Source of the DNA: Butyrivibrio sp. MB2005
GTDB lineage: Bacteria; Bacillota; Clostridia; Lachnospirales; Lachnospiraceae
Direction: 5' to 3'
DNA length: 64,000 bases
NCBI RefSeq assembly: GCF_000424285.1
Contig: NZ_AUJP01000003.1
Coordinates: forward strand, 1-64,000
The translations under genes were made by a program, and so were the position numbers. Under the pieces are notes generated by a model. The model searched no databases and was not told where the DNA came from. It saw nothing but the letters and a program-made list of their open reading frames with translations. This document shows, piece by piece, positions 40,973 through 48,743 of the stretch; the stretch's first letter is position 1; the number at the start of each line of letters is the position of its first letter.

Positions 40973-41404
40973 ATGATAAGAAAAATGAAAGAGGAAGATT
41001 TGCAACAGTGTGGAGTGATATATGCTAAAGCGTTTCCTATAGAATATTGGGGGATTGATTGGAACCCTGATAATGCAAAAGAATATTTATTGGATTATTA
41101 CGAGCAGAAAAAATTTGTAGGATATGTGTATGAAGAAGATGACGTGGTAATTGGATGTATATTTGCATTATGTAAGATATCAGGAAGTAAAAAAGAAATA
41201 TATATTAACGAAATGGCAGTTTTACCTGAAAGACAAGGCCAAGGTATTGGCAGGCAATTATTGAAGACACTATTAGATTATAGTAAGGAATCAGGATATG
41301 CTGGAGTTGTCCTTTACACCAGTGAATATGCACCGGCTTTCAAATTCTATGAAAATAATGGTTTTAAACTGTCACAAGGAACTATCTGTATGTATTGTGA
41401 GTAA
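40973..41404 (+). CDS. GNAT-family N-acetyltransferase
   Basis: A 143-residue acetyltransferase: IRKMKEEDLQQCGVIYAKAF, IYINEMAVLPERQGQGIGRQLLKTLL with a classic RxxGxGxxL acetyl-CoA loop (about 87-98), and VVLYTSEYAPAFKFYENNGFK. The ATG at 40973 follows GAGGTGA by 7 bp; the upstream in-frame GTG lies in that site. Acceptor substrate unknown. Confidence 0.9.
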   Translation: MIRKMKEEDLQQCGVIYAKAFPIEYWGIDWNPDNAKEYLLDYYEQKKFVGYVYEEDDVVIGCIFALCKISGSKKEIYINEMAVLPERQGQGIGRQLLKTLLDYSKESGYAGVVLYTSEYAPAFKFYENNGFKLSQGTICMYCE

Positions 41405-41465
41405 ATTCCAATATGTCTAACAGTTAGATAAACTTGAATTGGTTTCAGCGCAGGAGGATCAAAAT

Positions 41466-42424
41466 ATGGAGCGCAACTACATACAAGAAGCGTTAGCTCA
41501 TTACAATATAACTGTGCCGGAAATAGAATTACTGAGACACAATGAGAATCTTACCTATCGTGTGGGAAACGAGTATTTGCTGCAAATCCATGAGCCGGTA
41601 GAAGGGTTTTCTACAGATTTTTTTTTGAAGGTGTTGAGCGTATCGAGATATATAAGGCAGAGCTTGCGTTCCAAGCGCACTTAAAGAAACAGGGCATGCA
41701 GATACGTGAAGCAGTTGAAAATTGTCATGGTGAATGCATTACGAAGTTACAGAATGGTACGTATGTTACGGTTTCGAAATGGCTCGAGGGCGAATCGTTA
41801 GACAAGCTTGAATTGAATGCGGAGATTTGTTATCAGATAGGTGAGATGCTTGCATGTTTGCATCAGAAGGCAAAGGGATTCCGAGTATCACCGGTAAAAT
41901 CGTACGGTAAGCAACATTGTGAATGTACGAAAAAAAGAATTCAGGCATTGGAAAACCAAGGGTTAAGTGCTGAGCTTTCAGCAATCATGCAAAAGTGTTG
42001 TGACCATGCCGGGGCAGTATTGGAAAAAGCACGGGATGAATTTCAAATGATTCATGGGGATTTATCTGCGTCGAACATTTTGCAAACGACGGATGGGCTA
42101 GTGCCTATTGATTTTTCGTTTTTCGGAATGGGACATCCTATGTATGATCTTGCAGTTCTGTTTGGGAATATTGGCGGATTGGTGCGTAGACAACAAATGG
42201 CAGAAGGGTATCGTGATGCCGGTGGAACGATTCGCTACGACGTGTTAGACGCTTGCTTTGTACTTACGTTGTTAGATTGTCTTGGAATTCATTATGAGCA
42301 GTGGAGTAAGCAAGAGTGGTTTGCACCCAGATTGCAACGGTGGCATCAGGAAAACCTGGAGCCGTACGTGCAGGGAGAACGCATATATGCGGATGATTTG
42401 TATCTGTTGCATGTGCAAGGTTAA
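41466..42424 (+). pseudogene. Aminoglycoside phosphotransferase-family kinase, frameshifted at a T9 run
   Basis: Two frames together encode a ~319-residue APH/homoserine-kinase-type protein. The first frame (ATG 41466, GGAGG site) gives the N-lobe NITVPEIELLRHNENLTYRVGNEYLLQIH. After GFSTDF it shifts at nine T residues (41618-41626); one more T would continue EGVERIEIYKAELAFQ into the second frame. That frame carries the catalytic MIHGDLSASNIL, PIDFSFFGMGHPMYDLA and the C-terminal helices. All kinase motifs are intact, so this is a recent indel, a slippage-controlled gene, or an assembly error in the homopolymer. Confidence 0.8.
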
Positions 42425-42430
42425 GGAGAT

Positions 42431-42559
42431 ATGAGATTGAACGAATCGGAACTTGTAAGACCATATGTTGAACAGTTGCAGAAGATATCTGAAACTGACA
42501 GTAACCGTGTCGTAAGGATTCATAGCCTGGGCGCAATCAAAGCGGTAGGCTTGAAATAG
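42431..42559 (+). CDS. Small ORF (42 aa), possible gene start remnant
   Basis: AAGGAG lies 4 bp before an ATG that opens a 42-residue frame: MRLNESELVRPYVEQLQKIS, then RVVRIHSLGAIKAVGLK and stop. It has no known family and no membrane segment. In this area of truncated genes it may be a stub with a foreign tail rather than a functional gene. Confidence 0.35.
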   Translation: MRLNESELVRPYVEQLQKISETDSNRVVRIHSLGAIKAVGLK

Positions 42560-42569
42560 GAGAATTCAC

Positions 42570-43169
42570 ATGTTTTGGGATAAGATTTCGCCATTATATG
42601 ACCTGTTTGAAAATGTTTATAACCATAAGGTGTATGCCGATACCGGCAAAAAGGTCGCCGAGTTTATTGATACGACAGATGAGGTTCTTGAATGTGCTTG
42701 CGGTACGGGGGCTATAACTGTCTGCATTGCCGAAAAGTGCAGGAGACTTATAGCAACGGATTTTGCACCCGGAATGCTTAAACAGGCAGCAAAAAAATGC
42801 AGAAAGTTCAGTAATGTGCGTTTTAAGAGAGCAGATATCACAAGGATCAAGTGCAGGAATGATCGGTTTGACAAGGTAGTTGCTGGCAATGTGATCCATT
42901 TATTACCAGATCCGGCCAAGGCACTTGCAGAGCTTGAAAGAGTAGTAAAACCCGGTGGACAGATAATCATACCTACTTATATCAACATGTCAAAGAAGTC
43001 GGCCGGATTAGCTGTGAAATTCGTAGAATTTCTGGGAGCTGATTTCAAAAAGCAGTTTGATCTTGAATCATACAAGTCATTCTTTGAAGGAATGGGATAC
43101 AATAACGTGGAATACCACGTGGTTGACGGAAGAATGCCTTGTGCAACAGCGGTGATCACGAAGAAATGA
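42570..43169 (+). CDS. Class I SAM-dependent methyltransferase
   Basis: A 199-residue methyltransferase of the UbiE/Methyltransf_11 type: VLECACGTGAITVCIAEKC (SAM loop, about 38-56), LIATDFAPGMLKQA, DRFDKVVAGNVIHLLPDPAKALAELERVVKPGGQIIIPTY. GAATAGGAGAATTCAC precedes the ATG. It overlaps a truncated GNAT gene by 4 bp. Substrate unknown. Confidence 0.9.
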   Translation: MFWDKISPLYDLFENVYNHKVYADTGKKVAEFIDTTDEVLECACGTGAITVCIAEKCRRLIATDFAPGMLKQAAKKCRKFSNVRFKRADITRIKCRNDRFDKVVAGNVIHLLPDPAKALAELERVVKPGGQIIIPTYINMSKKSAGLAVKFVEFLGADFKKQFDLESYKSFFEGMGYNNVEYHVVDGRMPCATAVITKK

Positions 43170-43341
43170 TAAGCAGAGTAGAACATATATCGGAAAAGCA
43201 GCTTGAAAAGATTCGGATTCTTGTTGGCGAAGCTTTTGTTACCAATGATTTTTTTCATAATTGGGGATCCATAGATGAGCGCCGTGAAGATGTCATGAAG
43301 TATATGGCGCTATATGTCGGGTCCAAGTTCCTCTTCAATAA
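43166..43341 (+). pseudogene. GNAT-like gene truncated by the tRNA-Leu element
   Basis: An ATG overlapping the methyltransferase stop opens a frame reading RVEHISEKQLEKIRILVGEA, then FHNWGSIDERREDVMKYMALYV, the N-terminal third of a GNAT-like protein. At 43342 the sequence abruptly becomes tRNA-Leu 3' end followed by the GC-rich element, and the frame runs on into nonsense. The rest of the gene is absent on the other side. Confidence 0.6.
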
Positions 43342-43494
43342 GTGCGGAAGAAGGGGCGCACGACGTCCGGGGGACGTCGGCTTTGCGCCGACCGTTGCTA
43401 GAGGTCCAGTGGACCTCTGCTTAGCAACGACCGAAACGGAGTGTAGAAGCGAAGCGGAGATTGAACCTAGGGTTCAATGTTCGCTTCCGCTCCG
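43342..43494 (-). repeat. GC-rich tRNA-Leu-associated element (copy 2)
   Basis: 43342-43355 repeat the 3' acceptor end of the neighbouring tRNA-Leu(AAG). Then come 139 GC-rich bases: hairpin CGACGTCC-GGG-GGACGTCG, overlapping GTCGGC...GCCGAC, hairpin AGAGGTCCA/TGGACCTCT flanked by CGTTGCTA/TTAGCAACG, the box CGACCGAAACGGAG, and TTGAACC/GGTTCAA. The first hairpin differs from copy 1 by a paired change (T-A to C-G), so the stem is conserved. On the tRNA strand the order is T-loop sequence, hairpins, then acceptor end, as in the other copies. Confidence 0.8.
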
Positions 43495-43539
43495 TAATAC
43501 AAAAGATGGTCAGCTTTATGCTGACCATCTTTTGTATTA
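43495..43539 (-). terminator. Terminator of the tRNA-Leu pair
   Basis: A perfect 20-bp inverted repeat, TAATACAAAAGATGGTCAGC with its complement around TTTAT, 3 bp past the tRNA-Leu(AAG) 3' end. Confidence 0.85.
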
Positions 43540-43542
43540 CAG

Positions 43543-43626
43543 TGCGGAAGAAGGGACTTGAACCCTCACGATGTAGCCATCACAAGATCCTTAGTCTTGC
43601 TCGTCTGCCAATTCCGACACTTCCGC
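43543..43626 (-). tRNA. tRNA-Leu (anticodon AAG), copy 1
   Basis: An 84-nt type II tRNA on the minus strand: acceptor GCGGAAG/CTTCCGC, anticodon stem CAAGA/TCTTG with loop CTAAGGA (anticodon AAG), long variable arm, T-loop GGGTTCAAGTCCC. It is identical over its whole length to the plus-strand tRNA at 48475-48558. It is transcribed after tRNA-Leu(CAG) from the same promoter. Confidence 0.93.
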
Positions 43627-43667
43627 ATTTTACATATTTATTTCAGTTGCACTAGTTTAAAAACTGA

Positions 43668-43751
43668 TGCAGGAAAAGGGACTTGAACCCTCATGATATT
43701 GCTATCACACGGACCTGAACCGTGCGCGTCTGCCAATTCCGCCATTCCTGC
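43668..43751 (-). tRNA. tRNA-Leu (anticodon CAG)
   Basis: An 84-nt type II tRNA on the minus strand: acceptor GCAGGAA/TTCCTGC, anticodon stem CACGG/CCGTG with loop TTCAGGT (anticodon CAG), long variable arm, T-loop GGGTTCAAGTCCC. It is the first gene of a two-tRNA transcript, 41 bp ahead of tRNA-Leu(AAG). Confidence 0.93.
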
Positions 43752-43765
43752 AAGCAACAATAGAT

Positions 43766-43794
43766 ATTCTATCTACAATGCCCCGTTTTGTCAA
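43766..43794 (-). promoter_or_regulatory. Promoter of the tRNA-Leu pair
   Basis: On the minus strand, a perfect TTGACA (plus 43789-43794) and TAGAAT (plus 43766-43771) are separated by 17 bp and end 14 bp before tRNA-Leu(CAG). Confidence 0.8.
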
Positions 43795-43831
43795 CGATAT
43801 TTTCTCATATCGGACGCTATTTTTTTATGGC

Positions 43832-44167
43832 TCAATCCACGTTCAGTTTGTCCGCTGCCTTGAATAGATCCCCTAAAATATGGAACTTCTGATAGTACTG
43901 AATAATTGAAATAATAAGGAGCAATATACTGATAAGAACCGTTATCAGATTAAGCGGTGTGGGATTTGCCAAAATACCAACCACACATATCGTAAGCCCT
44001 ACAATGATCGCTGCCATCACTATGATCCTTCTAAGGAGCTCCTGGTGAATCGCATCGATCAGAACCTGAATCTCTTTTTTCTCTGCAAGAATCTCTTCAT
44101 CGGATAAAAGTTCTGTCTCGAGCTTTTCAACCCTCTTTAATCTGTCGCGAATTCTTTTTTCCATCAT
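43832..44167 (-). CDS. Small two-helix membrane protein, unknown function
   Basis: A 111-residue protein: a charged N-terminal coiled coil (RIRDRLKRVEKLETELLSDEE, about 5-45), then two hydrophobic helices (IIVMAAIIVGLTICVVGIL and NLITVLISILLLIISIIQYY), then a short charged tail. The minus-strand GGGGAGAATTTTAAC precedes the ATG at 44167; a longer reading upstream lacks any ribosome binding site. No family recognised. Confidence 0.7.
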   Translation of the reverse strand: MMEKRIRDRLKRVEKLETELLSDEEILAEKKEIQVLIDAIHQELLRRIIVMAAIIVGLTICVVGILANPTPLNLITVLISILLLIISIIQYYQKFHILGDLFKAADKLNVD

Positions 44168-44306
44168 GTTAAAATTCTCCCCACTTTTTATCCCGGAAAG
44201 GATATACTTAATATTGTTATATAATATACCATTTGGCGCAAAAATGCTATTGTGCCGGGTACATGTTAAAATGGAATGCACATAATAAATTTTTTTGAGG
44301 AGTTTT

Positions 44307-45053
44307 ATGAGTTATAACAAATCCCTGGATTTTCTGGAGATGATTAAGAATACATCATCAAAGCCTGCAAAACCTATAGAGAAAAAAGAAGCAAAAAAGG
44401 AAATCGCAAAAAAGTCTGAAATACATGAAGCGAAAACCAAACCCAAAACGGTAACTAATACTTCAACTAAAGCAGCTGCATATACTAAAATATCGTCTTC
44501 AGTTATCGCAGTCATAGACACAGAAACCAACTGGCATGATGAAGTAATGTCTATCGGAATTGCTCTTGCCGATGCAAAGACCTTCAAGTGCCTTGAACTT
44601 AGATATTACATACTTGAGCCTGAAATTTTTGTTGGAGGAATGTTCGACAGCGTCCTCTATATTGCGAAGGATGCCACCCAGCTCAAGGGCGATAGGAAAA
44701 AGGTAATGAAGGACATTGCCAAATATTTAAAAGAGAAAGGTGCCGCTTCGATTTTTGCCTACAACGCCAGATTCGACTATGGACATATGCCTGAACTTTC
44801 TGATTTTGACTGGTTTGATATCATGAGGCTTGCTGCATACAAACAGTATAATAAAAGCATTCCTGCCACCGCCGAGTGCTGTAAAACCGGCAGACTTAAG
44901 CGGGGCTATGGCGTAGAAGAGATCCTGAGAATGCTTGGTCACGGCACCAATTACTGCGAGACTCACAATGCAGTGAGGGATGCTGAAGATGAGCTTAAGA
45001 TAATGGAGCTTATGGGGCAGCCCCTTGAAGCATACGAGTGTGCAAGACTTTAG
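44307..45053 (+). CDS. DEDDh-type 3'-5' exonuclease
   Basis: A 248-residue protein. Residues 1-62 are a lysine-rich, probably unstructured tail. Residues ~65-240 are a DnaQ/RNase T-like exonuclease fold with the DEDDh set: D71 and E73 in VIDTETN, D157 in YNARFDYGH, H220 and D225 in ETHNAVRDAED. It should degrade DNA or RNA from the 3' end; the substrate is unknown. GAGGAG lies 5 bp before the ATG. No polymerase gene is adjacent. The basic tail could give nucleic-acid binding. Confidence 0.88.
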   Translation: MSYNKSLDFLEMIKNTSSKPAKPIEKKEAKKEIAKKSEIHEAKTKPKTVTNTSTKAAAYTKISSSVIAVIDTETNWHDEVMSIGIALADAKTFKCLELRYYILEPEIFVGGMFDSVLYIAKDATQLKGDRKKVMKDIAKYLKEKGAASIFAYNARFDYGHMPELSDFDWFDIMRLAAYKQYNKSIPATAECCKTGRLKRGYGVEEILRMLGHGTNYCETHNAVRDAEDELKIMELMGQPLEAYECARL

Positions 45054-45124
45054 ACTATAAACTTATAAGCATAGATGATAAAATTTTTTACTGAAGGTAT
45101 TTTACAGAATGGAGGAGACGGAAA

Positions 45125-45877
45125 ATGTATATTACAGACGATGGAATCAGACTTAATGCGAAGATTGATATGCCTAAAAACGGCGCTGAGAAATGCCCGC
45201 TTTGCATTATAATTCACGGCTTTACAGGTCACATGGAGGAGAGACATATAATAGCAGCCCAGGAAGCTATGAATGAAGTGGGCTTTGCAACACTTCGAGT
45301 TGAGATGTATGGCCATGGAAACAGCGACGGCGAATTCAAGGACCACACACTTTACAAGTGGCTTACAAACGCTATGGCGGTTATGGACTATGCAAAGACG
45401 CTTGATTTTGTGACAGATATTTATGTGGCAGGACATTCCCAGGGCGGACTTACAGCAATGCTTCTTGCCGGCATGGAGAGAGATAAGATTAAGGCGCTTC
45501 TTCCTCTTTCCCCGGCTCTTGTAATTCTTGATGGCGCGAGAAAAGGTAATCTTCTTGGACAGCCCTTTGATCCTGATCATATTCCGGACGAACTCTTTTC
45601 ATGGGATGGCAGAAGCCTTAGCGGTAACTATGTTCGAGCAGCTCAGACACTTCATGTGGAAGAAGCTATAGAAAAATACGATGGTCCCGTACTTATCGTC
45701 CACGGCGATGAGGACGAGGCAGTTCCTGTACAGTACTCAATCGATGCTGCAAAGCTTTACAAAAACTGCAAGCTGGTTCTTATTCCAGGCGATACACATT
45801 GTTATGACAACAGTTTGGAAAAAGTCACAGATGCTATAAAGAGCTTTTTGACTGAGCTTACGGAAGGTGCAAAATGA
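45125..45877 (+). CDS. Feruloyl/cinnamoyl esterase-like alpha/beta hydrolase (Est1E-like)
   Basis: A 250-residue cytoplasmic hydrolase. It resembles Est1E of Butyrivibrio proteoclasticus from end to end as I recall that sequence, with the same catalytic numbering: Ser105 in GHSQGG, Asp197 in VHGDEDEAV, His225 in GDTHCYD. Est1E releases ferulic acid from plant cell-wall xylan. Oxyanion region IIHGFTGH and the cap insertion (about 130-170) are also alike. GGAGGAG precedes the ATG. The dtd gene overlaps its stop by 4 bp. Whether the substrate is hydroxycinnamate ester is inferred. Confidence 0.85.
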   Translation: MYITDDGIRLNAKIDMPKNGAEKCPLCIIIHGFTGHMEERHIIAAQEAMNEVGFATLRVEMYGHGNSDGEFKDHTLYKWLTNAMAVMDYAKTLDFVTDIYVAGHSQGGLTAMLLAGMERDKIKALLPLSPALVILDGARKGNLLGQPFDPDHIPDELFSWDGRSLSGNYVRAAQTLHVEEAIEKYDGPVLIVHGDEDEAVPVQYSIDAAKLYKNCKLVLIPGDTHCYDNSLEKVTDAIKSFLTELTEGAK

Positions 45878-46326
45878 GAGCAGTAGTAACAAGAGTTTTA
45901 TCAGCATCTGTCACAATTGATGGCAAAAAAGTATCCGAGATAGGGAACGGATTTCTCGTGCTTCTTGGCGTACACAATGATGATACAGAGGCAGAAGCCA
46001 TAAAGGTGGCCGACAGAATATGCGGCCTTCGTGTTTTTGAGGATGAAAACGGCAAGATGAATATCGGTCCTGCAGATGTAGGAGCAAAGCTTCTTATAGT
46101 AAGCCAGTTCACCCTCTATGCGGATGTTTCTTCAAGAAGGCCCGGTTTTACCGAAGCTGCAAAGCCTCCAATCTCAGAGCCCTTATATGAACTTGTGGTT
46201 TCAGAATGCAGGAAAAAAGGCTTCGAAGTTCAGACAGGAGAATTCGGGGCAGACATGAAGGTCGAGTCCATAAATGACGGTCCCGTAACTATTCTGATTG
46301 ATACTGATAATCTTAAGAAAAAATAG
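45874..46326 (+). CDS. dtd: D-aminoacyl-tRNA deacylase
   Basis: A 150-residue DTD protein that removes D-amino acids from mischarged tRNA. Motifs: MRAVVTRVLSASVTIDGKKV start, GFLVLLGVHNDDTE, the SQFTLYADVSSRRPGF active-site segment (about 76-91), and NDGPVTILIDT with the cross-subunit Gly-Pro element. The length is normal for the family. It starts inside the stop of the esterase gene, an unusual partner in function but clearly co-translated. Confidence 0.95.
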   Translation: MRAVVTRVLSASVTIDGKKVSEIGNGFLVLLGVHNDDTEAEAIKVADRICGLRVFEDENGKMNIGPADVGAKLLIVSQFTLYADVSSRRPGFTEAAKPPISEPLYELVVSECRKKGFEVQTGEFGADMKVESINDGPVTILIDTDNLKKK

Positions 46327-46425
46327 AAGAGGCAATAAGTTTATAAAATTTTTATAATTGGCTCACAGTTTCTAAACATTTCAAATGTAAGATGGTTTCA
46401 TGACTTACAAAGGAGAGGACGTCAT

Positions 46426-46647
46426 ATGAAAACGAGCGATACTTACATTGCAGAATTTGTTGGGAATTACACAAGGAGAAAAGGCTACCCGCCCACGGTG
46501 GAGGAACTCGTTGAAGTATTTGGATTTGTCAATGTGACAAAATCGTTGTATTATGTAATCAGCCTGTACAGAATAGGGATGATCAGAAACAGCATGTATT
46601 TTGGCACAAGAGACCTGCAGTTACTCCCTATGAAGGCTGAGTGGTAA
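46426..46647 (+). CDS. Small winged-helix (LexA N-terminal-like) protein
   Basis: A 73-residue protein resembling only the LexA DNA-binding domain: IAEFVGNYTRRKGYPPTVEELVEVFGFVNVTKSLYYVISLYRIGMI fits the three-helix winged HTH (IxEFIxENGYPPTVREI pattern). The autocleavage domain is absent, so it would be a stand-alone DNA-binding protein. AAAGGAGAGG precedes the ATG. No nearby SOS-type operator was found. Confidence 0.65.
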   Translation: MKTSDTYIAEFVGNYTRRKGYPPTVEELVEVFGFVNVTKSLYYVISLYRIGMIRNSMYFGTRDLQLLPMKAEW

Positions 46648-46682
46648 TTTATTCATTTTGAAAACTAAATAATGTAAATATT

Positions 46683-46731
46683 AAACTGTCTGCAAGGGTG
46701 CATGAGTACTACTATTGCGGGCAGTTTTTTT
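46683..46731 (+). terminator. Rho-independent terminator
   Basis: AAACTGTCTGCAA pairs with TTGCGGGCAGTTT across a loop, followed by TTTTTT. Confidence 0.8.
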
Positions 46732-46860
46732 ATTTGTGCCTATGGATGCATAAAAAATGAATAAAAATACTTTTTTTGAATATTTTATATTGTGCCACAG
46801 GGGAAATTCATGTATAATTTCTAAAAATTTGTTTTTGTGTGTCAGGAAGGGGAGGATTCT

Positions 46861-48345
46861 ATGGTTCAAACAGTAGAAAATGTCAACAATGCAGTGAATG
46901 GTTTTGTGTGGGGATTGCCGATGCTCATTCTCCTTGTAGGAACGGGCATCCTGATGACAGCGCTTACCAAACTTTTTCAGGTAACTCATTTTAGTCATTG
47001 GGTTAAAAATACAATCGGCGGTATTTTCAAGGATAAGCATGTCACAGCTCATACCGGAAAAGAGGATACACAGATAAGCCAGTTCCAGAGTCTTTGTACT
47101 GCTCTTGCAGCTACTATCGGAACAGGTAATATCGCAGGAGTGGCAGCAGCTATCGTGGCAGGTGGCCCGGGAGCTATCTTCTGGATGTGGATCGTTGCAT
47201 TTTTCGGAATGATGACCAACTTTTCAGAAAACGTTCTTGGTATCTATTACCGCAGAAGAAACGAGAGAAATGAGTGGTGCGGCGGTGCCATGTACTACCT
47301 TAAAGATGGTCTTGGAGCAAAGAAGGGCTGCAAACAGATCGGCGCAATCCTTGCTGTTCTTTTCAGCGTATTCTGCGTTCTTGCTTCATTCGGTATCGGA
47401 AACATGAGCCAGATCAACTCAATCGCTGTAAACATGAACTCAGCTTTTGGCGTTCCTTTTGTAGCATCAGGAATATTCCTTATGGTCATTGCAGGTCTTG
47501 TAATCGTTGGCGGTCTTAAGAGAATCGCTGCCGTTACCGAGAGACTTGTTCCCTTCATGGCTGTTATATATCTTGTAGGAGCACTTATTGTTTTCTTTGC
47601 AAATATAAATCAGGTTGGTGCAGTTTTCACTTCTATAATTAAAGGCGCATTTGGACTTAAAGCTGTTGGCGGCGGTATCGTAGGTAGTGGAATCGCATAT
47701 GCACTGCAGTGGGGCATGAAGAGAGGCGTGTTCTCAAATGAGGCTGGTCTTGGTTCTTCAGTTATGGTTCATTCTAGTTCAAACGTTCGCGAACCTGTAA
47801 TTCAGGGTATGTGGGGTATATTCGAGGTATTCGCTGACACAATTATCGTTTGTACACTTACTGCATTTGCAGTTCTTTCAAGCGGACTTGTTGATCTTGA
47901 GACAGGAACAGTTCTTTCCGATCAGGTTTCTACAGCTCTTGTTGCAGAAGCATTTTCAACTATCTTCGGAAAAGCAGGTTCTGCATTCATTGCTATAGCA
48001 ATTCTGTTCTTTGCTTTCTCAACAGTACTTGGCTGGAGCCAGTATGGAAGTAAGGGCTTTGAGTATCTCTTTGGCACAAAGGCAATCAAGTTCTATCAGG
48101 TTGTATTTGTGGTATTTATCTTTGTAGGTGCTACCATGGATCTGTCACTGGCATGGGATCTGTCAGATACATTTAACGGAATGATGGCGATTCCCAACCT
48201 TATCGGTGTAATTGCTCTTAGTGGAACAGTTATGAAAATAACTCAGAACTATGTGGACAGAAAGATCAAGGGTAAGGATGTAAAGCCCATGCTTTCAGCA
48301 ATGGAGGACATTCAGGAGCTCCATGAAAAGGAAATAGCAAGTTGA
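46861..48345 (+). CDS. Sodium:alanine/glycine symporter (AGCS family)
   Basis: A 494-residue integral membrane protein with about eleven hydrophobic helices. AGCS family motifs are ALAATIGTGNIAGVAAAIVAGGPGAIFWMW, GGAMYYLKDGLG, and the long GMKRGVFSNEAGLGSS segment. It imports alanine or glycine with Na+. GGAAGGGGAGG lies just before the ATG; an in-frame upstream start lacks support. No glycine riboswitch is visible upstream. The next gene is a tRNA-Leu. Confidence 0.94.
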   Translation: MVQTVENVNNAVNGFVWGLPMLILLVGTGILMTALTKLFQVTHFSHWVKNTIGGIFKDKHVTAHTGKEDTQISQFQSLCTALAATIGTGNIAGVAAAIVAGGPGAIFWMWIVAFFGMMTNFSENVLGIYYRRRNERNEWCGGAMYYLKDGLGAKKGCKQIGAILAVLFSVFCVLASFGIGNMSQINSIAVNMNSAFGVPFVASGIFLMVIAGLVIVGGLKRIAAVTERLVPFMAVIYLVGALIVFFANINQVGAVFTSIIKGAFGLKAVGGGIVGSGIAYALQWGMKRGVFSNEAGLGSSVMVHSSSNVREPVIQGMWGIFEVFADTIIVCTLTAFAVLSSGLVDLETGTVLSDQVSTALVAEAFSTIFGKAGSAFIAIAILFFAFSTVLGWSQYGSKGFEYLFGTKAIKFYQVVFVVFIFVGATMDLSLAWDLSDTFNGMMAIPNLIGVIALSGTVMKITQNYVDRKIKGKDVKPMLSAMEDIQELHEKEIAS

Positions 48346-48402
48346 GATATTATCAAATACCGTGCAGAAATAAATAAATTAACGATTTTTGAAAAAAGGG
48401 GG

Positions 48403-48430
48403 TTGACTATTTCTGTGAATTTGATATTAT
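48403..48430 (+). promoter_or_regulatory. Promoter of tRNA-Leu(AAG) copy 2
   Basis: TTGACT (48403-48408) and TATTAT (48425-48430) are 16 bp apart, 44 bp before the tRNA. Confidence 0.65.
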
Positions 48431-48474
48431 ATAGAAGCTGTCGCTGATACAGCGGCAGCGAAAACTTGATAGAT

Positions 48475-48558
48475 GCGGAAGTGTCGGAATTGGCAGACGA
48501 GCAAGACTAAGGATCTTGTGATGGCTACATCGTGAGGGTTCAAGTCCCTTCTTCCGCA
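48475..48558 (+). tRNA. tRNA-Leu (anticodon AAG), copy 2
   Basis: 84 nt, identical to the minus-strand tRNA at 43543-43626 (anticodon loop CTAAGGA). The two copies form an inverted pair pointing away from each other around a 4.8-kb gene block. It is followed by a terminator and then by two tandem GC-rich elements that end in tRNA-like 3' termini. Confidence 0.93.
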
Positions 48559-48563
48559 CGAAT

Positions 48564-48597
48564 GAAAAGACCAGGTCGAATGACCTGGTCTTTTTCG
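48564..48597 (+). terminator. Terminator of tRNA-Leu(AAG) copy 2
   Basis: GAAAAGACCAGGTC / GACCTGGTCTTTTTC hairpin with a T-run. Confidence 0.88.
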
Positions 48598-48600
48598 TTC

Positions 48601-48741
48601 GTGCGGAAGGGGGCCTTGAACCCAGCTTGCTGCGCAAGCTGGGTTCAATCTCCTCGGCGCGGGGCGCCTGCGTCGGTCAGTTCGCCGGGAAAAAGGTCCA
48701 CTGGACCTTTTTCTTTCTCCGGCTCACCCCATCTTCCGCAC
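48601..48741 (+). repeat. GC-rich tRNA-Leu-associated element (copy 3a)
   Basis: It opens with GTGCGGAAG and closes with CTTCCGCAC, the acceptor-stem sequence of the adjacent tRNA-Leu. Inside are a TTGAACCCAGCTTG/CAAGCTGGGTTCAA hairpin, ending in the T-loop sequence GGGTTCAA, then TCTCC, hairpin GGCGC-GGG-GCGCC, GTCGGTC, hairpin AAAAAGGTCC/GGACCTTTTT, and CACCCCATCTTCCGCA. The T-loop-to-acceptor order matches copies 1 and 2. It encodes no credible protein. Confidence 0.8.
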
Positions 48742-48743
48742 TT

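Noticed and set aside
30107..43341. Chromosomal integron cassette array
   Set aside because: Genes are small and cassette-like, but no attC-type hairpins separate them and no integrase is present. The repeated segments are gene fragments, not recombination sites.
43346..43561. C-terminal extension of the GNAT-like protein through the tRNA element
   Set aside because: The frame stays open by chance; the residues come from tRNA and hairpin sequence, so the gene is treated as truncated at 43341.
46732..46860. Glycine riboswitch ahead of the AGCS symporter
   Set aside because: No paired aptamer consensus could be found; only a terminator of the previous gene and a plain leader.
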